Counted from the first letter of the stretch, positions 52,986 through 60,959 are shown. The stretch: 64,000 nt of DNA from Rufibacter psychrotolerans (GCF_016924645.1 NZ_JAFFJV010000025.1:19768-83767); one strand, 5' to 3'. The notes: generated from the sequence alone by a model not told the origin. Made by a program: numbers and translations.

Positions 52986-53000
52986 TCTCTCTTGTAGTAG

Positions 53001-53040
53001 ACAGAAAACCCCTGTTGCGCTGGCAACAGGGGTTTTCTGT
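53001..53040 (+). terminator. cysK terminator
   Basis: ACAGAAAACCCCTGTTG pairs perfectly with CAACAGGGGTTTTCTGT around CGCTGG. A degenerate dyad repeat (GGCCCTC...AGGGCC) follows to about 53071. Confidence 0.85.
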
Positions 53041-53171
53041 TTTGGCCCTCATTCCTGAAAAAGGGCCAGGAAGCAAGGCCGTTTGTCTCTCCCTGCGGCA
53101 AAAGCAGCAGCAGGCGCAGGATTGATTTTCGTGTGCAAGTATTCCTTATCTTAGCCGAAAAGGAGACAGGG

Positions 53172-53666
53172 ATGAGAACTATTTTAGGCGTCTTGATGAT
53201 CATGATGATTCCGTTTGCCGGAGTGGCGCAGACAACCTTCGCCTTGGCGAACCAGCCCACGCCAAAGCCCAGCGTTCACCTGGCCTTACCCGCGCCGGGG
53301 CAGGAGAAAGACCCCTCGGTCTACAGGAAAAGGGGAGATACCTTCTTGCTGCTTGGCATCGGGCTGAACATTGTCAGTGCGGGATCGTACTTGATGGCTC
53401 CTGCCTTTTTCAAGAAACCGCACGACCCTACCACTGAGTACATGTATTTCAGAGAGGTGGCCAAGAACGATCCTGTGGTGCTGGCAAGATTACAGCAGGA
53501 GTACGACCAAAAAATGGGGGTGTACAGGCAAGAGGTAAACGACCGTAACCGGAAGATCAGGAACACCCGGTATGCCTTCGCCGCCGCGTTTACCCTGGGA
53601 GTAACCTTAGACCTGGCGGCGGTGCTGAACTTCAAAAAAGCCAGGCAGGCAGCCGCTTCGCTGTAA
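53172..53666 (+). CDS. Hypothetical secreted or membrane protein
   Basis: 164 residues from the ATG at 53172, preceded by AAAGGAGACAGG, a good ribosome-binding site. It has a signal peptide (MRTILGVLMIMMIPFAGVAQ). A hydrophobic segment (LLLGIGLNIVSAGSYLMAPAFF, about residues 60-81) and another near 135-150 suggest two membrane spans around a charged, helical middle. No family recognised. Confidence 0.75.
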   Translation: MRTILGVLMIMMIPFAGVAQTTFALANQPTPKPSVHLALPAPGQEKDPSVYRKRGDTFLLLGIGLNIVSAGSYLMAPAFFKKPHDPTTEYMYFREVAKNDPVVLARLQQEYDQKMGVYRQEVNDRNRKIRNTRYAFAAAFTLGVTLDLAAVLNFKKARQAAASL

Positions 53667-53676
53667 CCGTCACACT

Positions 53677-53719
53677 CCAAAGCAAGAAAGCCTCCCAACA
53701 GGAGGCTTTCTTGCTTTGG
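53677..53719. terminator. Terminator after the hypothetical membrane protein
   Basis: Perfect 19-bp arms (core AAAGCCTCC / GGAGGCTTT) around CAACA, between convergent genes. Confidence 0.8.
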
Positions 53720-53769
53720 AACCAGGCCGTTGCAGTGGGCGACACCCGAGGAGCCCGCCCGCGTGCCGG

Positions 53770-54363
53770 TTATTTCTTGAACTGAATGGCGGTGGCATCT
53801 CTGCCGCCTTCAAAGACAATGGCGTCCGCCGCGCGGCTTTGCACCTTTTTCACCATTTGCTGTACATCTTCCTCAATGGAGTTGTTCACAAGGCCACCGG
53901 TGATCAGGGACTTCACCTTAATGCCGCCAGCCTTGCTGCCCAGCGGGGTGTAGTCTAAGGTAGGCTCGTTCATCACGTACACCGGGTACCCCATTACTTT
54001 TGACACTTTTCCGTAGCCTTTGGTCTGGGGCGTTCCCTCGTCGGTGAACTGCACGCCCACAATCCGTTTGCCGGCGCTGTAGATCACGGCGTCTACCCGG
54101 GCGTTTTCTTTGGTTACTTTTCTGATGAACTGCTCTACCCGGTCAGAGATGGTCTTGTTCACCAAGCCCCCGGTTAGCAAAGACTCTGCTTTGAGGCCGG
54201 TGCCGGCGTCTACCACCACCTCGTATTCCCGAAGGGGCTCGCAGAGGATGTAGGCTTCCACCCCGTTGATTTTTCTAACTTTTGCCAGCTCATTTTTGTT
54301 TTGCGCCTTGCTCACCGTTACAGCAAGGCAGATAAAGGCGATTACAGATAAAAGTTTTTTCAT
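53770..54363 (-). CDS. Secreted protein of two internal repeats
   Basis: 197 residues. Signal peptide ending SKAQ (about residue 21). Residues about 28-106 and 118-195 are a duplication: both have KV-x-K-(I/V)-x-G, Y-(I/V)-(L/M)-x-E-P, a GLK/GIKVKSL(L/I)TGGLVN block, (D/E)-x-V-(Q/E)-x-(F/M)-(I/V)-(R/K)-K-V and a final (V/T)-A/G-(V/I)-QF. No known family recognised. It is the last core gene before the island. Confidence 0.8.
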   Translation of the reverse strand: MKKLLSVIAFICLAVTVSKAQNKNELAKVRKINGVEAYILCEPLREYEVVVDAGTGLKAESLLTGGLVNKTISDRVEQFIRKVTKENARVDAVIYSAGKRIVGVQFTDEGTPQTKGYGKVSKVMGYPVYVMNEPTLDYTPLGSKAGGIKVKSLITGGLVNNSIEEDVQQMVKKVQSRAADAIVFEGGRDATAIQFKK

Positions 54364-54518
54364 GGGAGAGTGATTGATAGTTGTTATATGTCTCTACAAT
54401 TATATATTATTAAAATGATATGCGCAATAAATATTTATAATTAAGACTTAAATATTTATATAGTATTTGCTGGCTTGTATAATTATTAGATATTTCTACC
54501 TGCTGGCACATGGCATGT

Positions 54519-54552
54519 ATACCCCGTTCCTGGTCGAATCGGGTATTTTTTC
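54519..54552 (+). terminator. Orphan terminator-like hairpin
   Basis: ATACCCCG and CGGGTAT pair (one bulge) around a GTCGAAT-containing loop and are followed by a T6 run. No plus-strand gene lies upstream, so a small RNA is possible. Confidence 0.35.
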
Positions 54553-54601
54553 CGGGAGGAGTTTTCCTTAGAAAGACTTTTGGCTGAGAGATTTCTGAAA
54601 G

Positions 54602-54646
54602 TTTGGGCTGGTTTACCCTTAAAATGGAGAAAGCAGGCCTAAAACG
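54602..54646. repeat. Last core dyad repeat before the island
   Basis: GTTTGGGCTGG...CAGGCCTAAAACG. No copies were seen beyond this point. Confidence 0.55.
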
Positions 54647-54741
54647 TTGGCCGGCCAGACGAGAGAACCATACGCCTGATTTTGGATTGAAAGGCTTTGC
54701 AGCCTGGAGGCTGGATGGGTGGCAAGGCAGAATTGAGGCAC

Positions 54742-54777
54742 AAAAAAAGCCCTTACAAGTCTGTAAGGGCTTTTTTT
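54742..54777. terminator. Native tRNA-Ala terminator
   Basis: AGCCCTTACA pairs with TGTAAGGGCT, flanked by A7 and T7. It lies 5 nt downstream of the tRNA 3' end on the minus strand. Confidence 0.85.
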
Positions 54778-54782
54778 AAGTG

Positions 54783-54829
54783 TGGAGAATATCGGAGTCG
54801 AACCGATGACCTCTTGCATGCCATGCAAA
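54783..54829 (-). other. Attachment site: 3' fragment of tRNA-Ala(GGC)
   Basis: On the minus strand this reads from the anticodon stem-loop (loop ATGGCAT, anticodon GGC) through the T arm (TCGGTTCGACTCCGA) to the acceptor 3' strand ATTCTCC and discriminator A. The 5' half (acceptor and D arm) is absent. This is the scar left when an element integrates into a tRNA 3' end, and the complete tRNA should lie at the far end of the island. Confidence 0.85.
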
Positions 54830-54946
54830 AGTATAGCCTTTTCATTTAATTTCACTAGTTTTCTGTTAGTCTGTAAGTTGTTGATATTGAGCTATTATAT
54901 TGATTATATTCTTTATATCTAGTTTCTTTGGTTATCATGTATTCGC

Positions 54947-54954
54947 TATATTTG
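54947..54954 (+). promoter_or_regulatory. -7 element of integrase promoter
   Basis: TATATTTG, a TAnnTTTG match, 56 nt before the integrase ATG. Confidence 0.55.
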
Positions 54955-55010
54955 TGTGTACCCTTGTGTGACCCTTTTAGAAGGTGCACACAAACCTGAA
55001 GACTAAAAGG

Positions 55011-56237
55011 ATGTTTGAATTCTCTGATAGCGGCGTTACGTTAGCCACCCTACTTGAAACCCGAAAGGTCAATAAGGAAGGTTTGCACCCTGTTAAAGTA
55101 AGGGTCACTTTCAAGCGCCAGCGCAGTTATTACTCAACCGGCAAGATGTTGTCACCTGAGGAATGGGAACGCCTACCAACTGCTAAAGGGAAAGAGGTGA
55201 AAGAGGTGCGGGAATCAATACAGAAGTTTTCTGACAAGATCAGGCACGAGGTCAAGGACTTGATCAAATTGGATCAGTTTAGTTTTGAGGCCCTTAACAA
55301 ACGCCTAAGTAACGCTACAAGCGACACTCTCAATACCGCCTTTAATGCTAGGATAGAAGACTTGAACGAGAAAGGGAAAGTCAGCACCTCAGACTGGTAC
55401 AAGTATTCCCTGAGAAGTATAGAGCTATTTGCCGGCAATAAGGTTAAGTTCTCCCAAGTTTCCATTGACTGGCTCCGGAAATATGAAGCATATTTGCTGA
55501 AAGAGGAGAAGAGTTATACTACTATCTCCATGTACATGAGAGCCTTGCAGGTAATCATGAACGAGGCCAAAGAGGCCGGAATCATCAAGGCTACTCAGCA
55601 CCCATTCGGCAAAGGTAAGTACGAGATACCTCAGCATGAAGGCCGGAACATAGCGCTAACCATTGCTCAGATTTCGCAGATAGTTAAACATGAGTGCAGC
55701 AGTGACAATGAGGAGATGTGCCGGGACCTATGGTTTTTCTCCTACCTCTGCAACGGTGCCAATATTACCGACATCTGCAAGCTGAAGTACTCCAATATCC
55801 GGAATGGTGAGATTTGTTTTTACCGGCAGAAAACTGTAGCCAAGGCCAAAAAGAAAAAGCTTATCCATGCCATTATCACACCTGAGATGCAGGCCATCAT
55901 TAGCAGGTGGGGAAACCAAAGCGGCAAGCAAGATGATTTCATATTCCCATTCCTAAAGGGTAGCGAATCCCCGACAGACGAGCGCCGGATCATTAAGAAC
56001 ATTACACACCTGATGAATGATAAAATGAAGGTGCTAGGGGAGAAGCTAGGTATTGGAACCATAAGCACCTATACGGCCCGTCACAGCTACGCCAGCGTAC
56101 TTAAGCGCTCAGGGGCAAACATTGCCTTCATATCGGAAAGTCTAGGTCATAATGACCTAAAGACCACAGAAAACTATTTGGCTTCCTTTGAACAGGAAGA
56201 GCGGATTAAGAATGCCGCATTACTGACGAAATTCTAA
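55011..56237 (+). CDS. Tyrosine recombinase (site-specific integrase)
   Basis: 408 residues from the ATG at 55011, which follows AAAAGG. An earlier GTG at 54984 is possible. An Arm-DNA-binding-type N-terminus (KVRVTFKRQRSYYSTGKML) and a SAM-like core-binding domain precede the catalytic domain. R357 (TARHSYA), H380 (SLGHNDL) and nucleophile Y389 (TTENYLASF) are present. At the first catalytic arginine position the sequence is CNGANITDICKLK, with no Arg in the usual GLR-x-S-D slot. It lies right beside the tRNA scar and should catalyse island integration. Confidence 0.93.
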   Translation: MFEFSDSGVTLATLLETRKVNKEGLHPVKVRVTFKRQRSYYSTGKMLSPEEWERLPTAKGKEVKEVRESIQKFSDKIRHEVKDLIKLDQFSFEALNKRLSNATSDTLNTAFNARIEDLNEKGKVSTSDWYKYSLRSIELFAGNKVKFSQVSIDWLRKYEAYLLKEEKSYTTISMYMRALQVIMNEAKEAGIIKATQHPFGKGKYEIPQHEGRNIALTIAQISQIVKHECSSDNEEMCRDLWFFSYLCNGANITDICKLKYSNIRNGEICFYRQKTVAKAKKKKLIHAIITPEMQAIISRWGNQSGKQDDFIFPFLKGSESPTDERRIIKNITHLMNDKMKVLGEKLGIGTISTYTARHSYASVLKRSGANIAFISESLGHNDLKTTENYLASFEQEERIKNAALLTKF

Positions 56238-56261
56238 TCAGCTTGAAACTAATTAGTTAAC

Positions 56262-57146
56262 ATGGCAAGCTTCATTCAGACACTAGATGATAGGTATAAA
56301 GGGATTTTCGGGAAAGATAGCCCCAGTAGCCTTTATAAAGCCTCTGTTAGTCAAAAATTTGTGCCGACAGAAGAGGAAGCGAAAGAAAATAAAGGTATGA
56401 TACCTGGGGAAACATACTCTAGAATTTTGCCGCCTGATTCGATCGAAAGTGCATGGAATAGAATGGAAAACCTCCATGCTCAATTCGAATGTGAAGGGTA
56501 CCAAGTCCGTTTTTTCGAAGAGTTTGGCAAAAAGCCCTCTATTGAAATTTATTATAAGACCCTTGCGGCCTTGGATGAATTTATAAATAATGCTGAAAGT
56601 GTAGGTATAGAGACCATCCAAAGGGCATTTAAAGGACATTCTAATGGATTTGACGCACCAAAAGTCCAAGAGTATTTAAGGTTGAAGCATGGCTACTATA
56701 AGTCACACCTCTGCGAAGGGAATTACGCTGGGTCAGTAGCTGCTCAGGTTTACGGTAAGTATTTCCTCTTTAGGGATTGGCTGATAAAGGAAATTGAAAA
56801 CTTAAATAGGAGCAATTTATTTAGCTCCAACACAAAGAGGAGACTTAGTCTTGCCCAAATTGGTTTGCTTTATATTTATCAAGGGAAAACGATAAATCAG
56901 GGAAACGCGAATGAGGTTGCACGCCATTTTGGGCATGCTAGCGGAGCAAAGTTGTTGAAATGGTATAATGCATATCACTCTTCACCTACACGAATAAGCT
57001 CTGGAAAAGTATTAAGTTCTGGAAACGGTCAAAGGGTAAAAGACTTGAAAATTGTGATAGACGAGTTGAAGAATTACAAGTATGATTCATCTTCGGCAGA
57101 AGCCGATTTGGCGAAGCTTAAGGAAAATATAGAGAACGATAAATAA
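56262..57146 (+). CDS. Hypothetical mobile-element protein
   Basis: 294 residues, mostly helical and charged. No signal peptide or membrane span. The C-terminal part (LSLAQIGLLYIYQGKTINQGNANEVARHFGH) looks like a small helical domain with a possible HTH. No family recognised. It follows the integrase gene by 24 nt. It could be a recombination accessory or regulatory factor, but this is only its position speaking. Confidence 0.75.
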   Translation: MASFIQTLDDRYKGIFGKDSPSSLYKASVSQKFVPTEEEAKENKGMIPGETYSRILPPDSIESAWNRMENLHAQFECEGYQVRFFEEFGKKPSIEIYYKTLAALDEFINNAESVGIETIQRAFKGHSNGFDAPKVQEYLRLKHGYYKSHLCEGNYAGSVAAQVYGKYFLFRDWLIKEIENLNRSNLFSSNTKRRLSLAQIGLLYIYQGKTINQGNANEVARHFGHASGAKLLKWYNAYHSSPTRISSGKVLSSGNGQRVKDLKIVIDELKNYKYDSSSAEADLAKLKENIENDK

Positions 57147-57194
57147 AAAAGGTACCGGTCTGGACCGGTCTTCAGTTTTCACCTGTTCTAGTTT

Positions 57195-57221
57195 AGCATC
57201 AAATTATTTCATGTTGATGCT
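57195..57221. promoter_or_regulatory. Inverted repeat abutting the excisionase start
   Basis: AGCATCAA (57195-57202) mirrors TTGATGCT (57214-57221), with the ATG beginning at 57222. The position fits an operator or translation-blocking hairpin. An ACCGGTC-TGG-ACCGGT repeat lies further upstream (about 57151-57167). Confidence 0.5.
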
Positions 57222-57554
57222 ATGGAATTTATACTAACGACCCCAGACCAATTAAAGACTGTAATTACGGACGCCATTTTTAGGGCTTTAAACGAAAAAC
57301 CTGTCCCACAGCAGCTTCCGGATCGGTGCACCTTCGATGATGCAATAGAGATAACCGGACTTAGCAAGTCAAAGCTTTACAAGCTTACCTCCGCAAAGGA
57401 GATACCCCATAAACGGTTTGGGTCTCGTCTCATTTTTTCGCGCAAGGAATTAGTTGCTTGGATTGATTCCCAAACCATCGAACAAGATAGAGGGGGCATA
57501 GACTTAGCCTTGGCAAGAAGTGCCAGAAAAAAGAAAGGAGCTTGCCATGCCTAA
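57222..57554 (+). CDS. Excisionase-like HTH DNA-binding protein
   Basis: 110 residues. CTFDDAIEITGLSKSKLYKLTSAKEIPHKRFGSRLIFSRKELVAWI (about residues 36-80) is the HTH_17/excisionase (MerR-like) pattern: helix, turn, helix, then a wing with the KRFG...F motif. Such proteins direct excision or regulate element genes. It overlaps the next gene by 8 nt. Confidence 0.88.
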   Translation: MEFILTTPDQLKTVITDAIFRALNEKPVPQQLPDRCTFDDAIEITGLSKSKLYKLTSAKEIPHKRFGSRLIFSRKELVAWIDSQTIEQDRGGIDLALARSARKKKGACHA

Positions 57555-57750
57555 GCATAGTAGCTCCTCTGTAAAATCTTTGTTCGACCAAAGCAAAGAT
57601 AACAAAATCAACCAATTCCTGCAATCTGTTCCCTGCCTGACATTTTCTGAGAAAGGACTAAAGCATATCGCTAAACGGTCTAACATCACAGGTTTACAAC
57701 TCTCACAAAAGATAAAAGAGTTTGAAGAAGGGGGGTGTGGCCATGGGTGA
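57547..57750 (+). CDS. Tiny hypothetical protein
   Basis: 67 residues from the ATG at 57547, with AAAGGAG in the right place. It is Ser/Lys-rich at the N-terminus, then helical (LTFSEKGLKHIAKRSNITGLQLSQKIKEFEEGG). It overlaps both neighbours by 8 nt, which supports real, coupled translation. Function unknown. Confidence 0.7.
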   Translation: MPKHSSSSVKSLFDQSKDNKINQFLQSVPCLTFSEKGLKHIAKRSNITGLQLSQKIKEFEEGGCGHG

Positions 57751-58804
57751 TCTGCAACCTGCATTCGATGACACTCTATTTGAGTCAAACCCCCTTGTTA
57801 CTGAAGCTAATAGCCTGCTAAGGCAAGCTAAAGAGGCGAGTCAACACATAGGCATATTCACAGTAAAAACTGCGAATGAGTGGATAGACCAAGCAAAGTT
57901 GCGCCCTATCCCAAAAAAGCTTTTCGGAGAACTCTGGTTTGAGGGTGAGCTCTGTATTCTGTTTGCTGACACCAATCTAGGCAAATCAATTCTTGCAGTT
58001 CAGATAGGAGACAGTATAAGCAAAGGAGTTCCAATTGTTGGTTTTCCCTTAGAAGCCAAAGCCCAATCTATTTTATACTTTGACTTTGAGTTATCAGACA
58101 AACAGTTTGAGAATAGGTATTCTGCAGATTTCTCACAGCATTATCAATTCAATGATAATTTCAAGAGGATTGAAATTAACCCTGACTCTGATCCCCCAGA
58201 AAGCGGCACATTTGAAGATTGCCTCATCGAATCCTTGGAGTGTGCCGTTGTTGAAACAGGAGCTCGGGTACTGATTATAGACAACCTTACTTATCTCAGG
58301 AATGAGACAGAGAAGGCGAAGGACGCTCTCTTCTTGATGAAGCACCTGAAGGGATTGAAGACAAAATATGGTCTTTCAATCCTGGTCTTGGCTCATACAC
58401 CAAAGAGAGACTTCACCAAGCCAATTTCTCGGAATGATTTATCTGGCAGTAAAATGCTGATGAACTTCTGTGACAGTGCCTTTACGATTGGAGAAAGTCA
58501 TTCGGATAAATCAATACGCTACATCAAACAGATTAAAGTCAGAAATACCGAAGCTATCTATGATGCTGAAAGCGTAGCGCTTTGTCAAATCTGTAAGCCT
58601 AATAACTTTTTGATGTTCGAATTTGTAGGGCTGGGCTCAGAGCGGGATCATCTGAAACAAATGTCAGACAAAGATTGGGAGAGCCTCACAGACAGGGTGC
58701 TAGAATTATATAAGTTAGGTAAAAGCCTACGGGAAATAGGTTCGGAGTTGAACATCTCCCATATGAAGGTAAGCCGAATTTTAAAAAATTGTAACACAAT
58801 GTAA
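57743..58804 (+). CDS. RepA/DnaB-like AAA ATPase
   Basis: 353 residues from the ATG at 57743. A RecA-fold ATPase with a divergent Walker A, ADTNLGKSI (75-83), a DFE motif (FDFELSDKQ, 113-121) and Walker B VLIIDNLTYL ending at D180. The C-terminal ~45 residues contain an HTH (SLREIGSELNISHMKVSRILK). This layout matches RepA-type helicase/replication proteins of Bacteroidota plasmids and elements. The end of the gene carries an inverted repeat with iterons. Confidence 0.85.
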   Translation: MGDLQPAFDDTLFESNPLVTEANSLLRQAKEASQHIGIFTVKTANEWIDQAKLRPIPKKLFGELWFEGELCILFADTNLGKSILAVQIGDSISKGVPIVGFPLEAKAQSILYFDFELSDKQFENRYSADFSQHYQFNDNFKRIEINPDSDPPESGTFEDCLIESLECAVVETGARVLIIDNLTYLRNETEKAKDALFLMKHLKGLKTKYGLSILVLAHTPKRDFTKPISRNDLSGSKMLMNFCDSAFTIGESHSDKSIRYIKQIKVRNTEAIYDAESVALCQICKPNNFLMFEFVGLGSERDHLKQMSDKDWESLTDRVLELYKLGKSLREIGSELNISHMKVSRILKNCNTM

Positions 58805-58842
58805 CAGTTGTAACACCTTATACCAGTGTTACAACTGTTACA
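58790..58842. repeat. 17-bp inverted repeat with five TGTAACA heptamers (iteron-like)
   Basis: TGTAACAGTTGTAACAC (58800-58816) is a perfect mirror of 58826-58842, with a 9-nt spacer. TGTAACA occurs at 58790, 58800 and 58809, and TGTTACA at 58827 and 58836. It spans the ATPase stop codon. No T run follows, so it is more likely a protein-binding site or origin than a terminator. Confidence 0.8.
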
Positions 58843-58857
58843 GCAATCGACTTAGAG

Positions 58858-59847
58858 ATGATGGAGTTTCGCTACAATCTGCAAAACGGAAGCGCTAAGC
58901 AAGTCTGCCCAAGCTGTGGCAAAAAGTGTTTTGTGCCATACATTGATGATTTTACCGGCAAACCATTGCCTGAGCGATATGGGAGGTGTGATCGTGAGAT
59001 TAATTGTTCTTACCACTTAAACCCCTATTCTGATGGGTATGCCAAACCGATAAAGGCGGCTTTAAAAGGTAGATTTACAGGTAACCAGATAGCAGGAGGG
59101 AGAATGCCCTTGCAACCTTCGCCCAGTCGGGAAACTTCGTTCATGGAGTTTGATGTATTTAACAAGAGCCGATCGCATTATGGGCAAAATAACTTCGTGC
59201 AGTGGCTTGTCAGTTTATTTGACGCTGAAAAAGTAAACGAGCTAATAAGTAAATACCATATAGGTACCTCTAAACACTGGCCTGGGGCTACGGTATTTTG
59301 GCAGATAGATAATGAGGGTAAAATAAGGGCTGGAAAGATAATGCTCTACCATCCTAAAACTGGGAAGAGGGTGAAGGAACCTTATACCCATATTACTTGG
59401 GCACATAAATCCTTGGGATTGGCAAAATATTATCTGAGGCAATGTTATTTCGGCACCCACTTACTTAACTCAAGCAACAAGCCTGTGGCGCTTGTGGAGA
59501 GTGAAAAAACAGCCATCATAGCGAGTGCTTACCTTCCTGAATTTTCATGGTTGGCTGTCGGCAGTCTCTCTAACCTCTCTGTGGAGCAATGCAAGGTTTT
59601 AGCAGGTCGCAAAGTGATTCTATTCCCTGATTTGAATGGATTTGAGAAATGGAGGGCGAAGGCCAAAGAGATAGAAAAGCAAGTTGCCAATGCCTCCTTT
59701 TACGTGTCTGACTGCTTGGAAAAAATTGCCACTGATGCTGAGAAAGAACTTGGGTTAGACCTGGCTGATTTTCTTTTAAGATGGGAATATCATGCCTTTG
59801 TCAATGGCTCCAACAGGCCAATAAATATAAAACTAACAGGAATTTAA
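58858..59847 (+). CDS. Zinc-finger/Toprim-like primase-type protein (DUF6371 type)
   Basis: 329 residues. The N-terminal zinc ribbon has C17, C20, C24, C44 and C50 (CPSCGKKC; RCDREINC). The middle region (YHIGTSKHWPGATVFWQID...GKIMLYHP) and VALVESEKTAIIAS followed by VILFPDLNGFEKW resemble a Toprim-like core, with E and D-x-N-style residues. Such proteins sit beside RepA-like ATPases in Bacteroidota elements and probably act in primer synthesis. The exact family name is from memory. Confidence 0.75.
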   Translation: MMEFRYNLQNGSAKQVCPSCGKKCFVPYIDDFTGKPLPERYGRCDREINCSYHLNPYSDGYAKPIKAALKGRFTGNQIAGGRMPLQPSPSRETSFMEFDVFNKSRSHYGQNNFVQWLVSLFDAEKVNELISKYHIGTSKHWPGATVFWQIDNEGKIRAGKIMLYHPKTGKRVKEPYTHITWAHKSLGLAKYYLRQCYFGTHLLNSSNKPVALVESEKTAIIASAYLPEFSWLAVGSLSNLSVEQCKVLAGRKVILFPDLNGFEKWRAKAKEIEKQVANASFYVSDCLEKIATDAEKELGLDLADFLLRWEYHAFVNGSNRPINIKLTGI

Positions 59848-59862
59848 ATTCATTTGTAAGAG

Positions 59863-60312
59863 ATGGAAATCATGAGAAAAGAATACACATCAAAATATAA
59901 TGACGCATTTCAAAAGCTATGTTCTATGGAAGAGCTTATTATAACTTCTATAAAACCAAAACTTAAGCTAGCTATGAAAAAGGCCTGTCTGGAGCAGGGA
60001 AAAGTAGCAGACTGGTGGCTTGATGAGTTGGCAGAGGTGGACGCCCCCATTGTGAACGCATATTTGTTGCAGTATGGGTTTCAGTTTGTGGGAGGGAATA
60101 CCCATGCCGAAGCGATTGCCGGTGCTAGCTTGGTCTTCTGCCAAGGCCACTTACAAGAAGCTGAGGAATTTATGGAAAAAATTGAGGAGGAGGTTCTCAA
60201 ATATCCGAAAGAAGCAGAAGCCTACTGCAGGGGTCTGGTAATGCTGGTAGGCCACTTCTCAGAGGTGGCTATTTTGAGCGCTGTTAAAACTACCCTAGGT
60301 TATGATAACTAA
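59863..60312 (+). CDS. Hypothetical protein
   Basis: 149 residues, helical. No recognised family. VADWWLDELAEVDAPIVNAYLLQYG and a Glu-rich EEFMEKIEEEVLKYP stretch stand out. It is the first gene of a tight group of four and overlaps the next by 11 nt. Confidence 0.65.
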   Translation: MEIMRKEYTSKYNDAFQKLCSMEELIITSIKPKLKLAMKKACLEQGKVADWWLDELAEVDAPIVNAYLLQYGFQFVGGNTHAEAIAGASLVFCQGHLQEAEEFMEKIEEEVLKYPKEAEAYCRGLVMLVGHFSEVAILSAVKTTLGYDN

Positions 60313-60733
60313 TACCCAAGCCAAAGAGAGGTTCATAGAATTGAGAGCTCAGGGCTATTCCTTTAATAAAATAGCCAGGGAACTGGGCAAGTCCAAACAA
60401 ACTCTTATTGATTGGAGCAAGGAACTGCAGGAGGAGGTGGCCAACTTGAAAGCATTGGAATTAGAGGCACTTTATGAGAAGTTCCATCTGCTCAGGGAAG
60501 GACGCATTCAAAACTTGGGCATGGTGCTCTCAAAGCTTAGAAAAGAGGTAGAGGAGAGGGATTTTTCCAATGTCCCCACAGACCGGCTTCTAGACTTACT
60601 CCTGAAATATACCAATGTGCTAAAAGATGAAATGGTGGACCCCGTTTTCAATAGCGCAGAGGAGGTGAGAGAGGAGCGACTAGTGAGAGAGTTATTATCA
60701 GAGTTAACCATCATCGGGAAAAACCAAAAGTAG
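60302..60733 (+). CDS. HTH plus coiled-coil protein (terminase-small-subunit-like?)
   Basis: 143 residues. An N-terminal HTH (ERFIELRAQGYSFNKIARELGKSKQTLIDW, residues about 8-38) is followed by a long charged helix (about 45-95). This layout resembles phage small terminase subunits and transposase-type HTH proteins. I cannot decide between them. It overlaps the upstream gene. Confidence 0.7.
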   Translation: MITNTQAKERFIELRAQGYSFNKIARELGKSKQTLIDWSKELQEEVANLKALELEALYEKFHLLREGRIQNLGMVLSKLRKEVEERDFSNVPTDRLLDLLLKYTNVLKDEMVDPVFNSAEEVREERLVRELLSELTIIGKNQK

Positions 60734-60761
60734 ACCAAAACCTTACCAAAATAACAGACTT

Positions 60762-60959
60762 ATGGGAGCCATCATTTCTGCTGAAGATGTTAAAAGACTA
60801 CTGCTAAGGGTCTATACTAGGTACCAAGGAGGCGGCATCTCGGAAGCCCAAGCTCAGAAAGAAACATTTATCTTAAATTCTCTTCTGAAAGCCATTGAGG
60901 TCGCAGACCTTGAAGAACGCTTGAAAGCTATAGAGCAAAGCATGAAGGATCATGACTAA
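60762..60959 (+). CDS. Small hypothetical protein
   Basis: 65 residues, almost all helix, with a C-terminal coiled-coil-like LEERLKAIEQSMK. GGGISEAQAQKE precedes it. It overlaps the next gene by 8 nt. No family recognised. Confidence 0.65.
   Translation: MGAIISAEDVKRLLLRVYTRYQGGGISEAQAQKETFILNSLLKAIEVADLEERLKAIEQSMKDHD

Larger units (their letters stand above)
54364..54740. other. AT-rich gap at the core-island boundary
   Basis: About 380 nt, strongly AT-rich from 54395 to 54500. It holds a terminator-like hairpin (54519-54552) and the last dyad copy (54602-54646). A minus-strand open frame here runs through the tRNA fragment and is not a gene. Confidence 0.5.

Noticed and set aside
54619..54855. 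Minus-strand open frame of 78 codons
   Set aside because: It reads through the tRNA-Ala fragment and its terminator. The sequence shared with tRNA translations (EVIGSTPIF) is an artefact.
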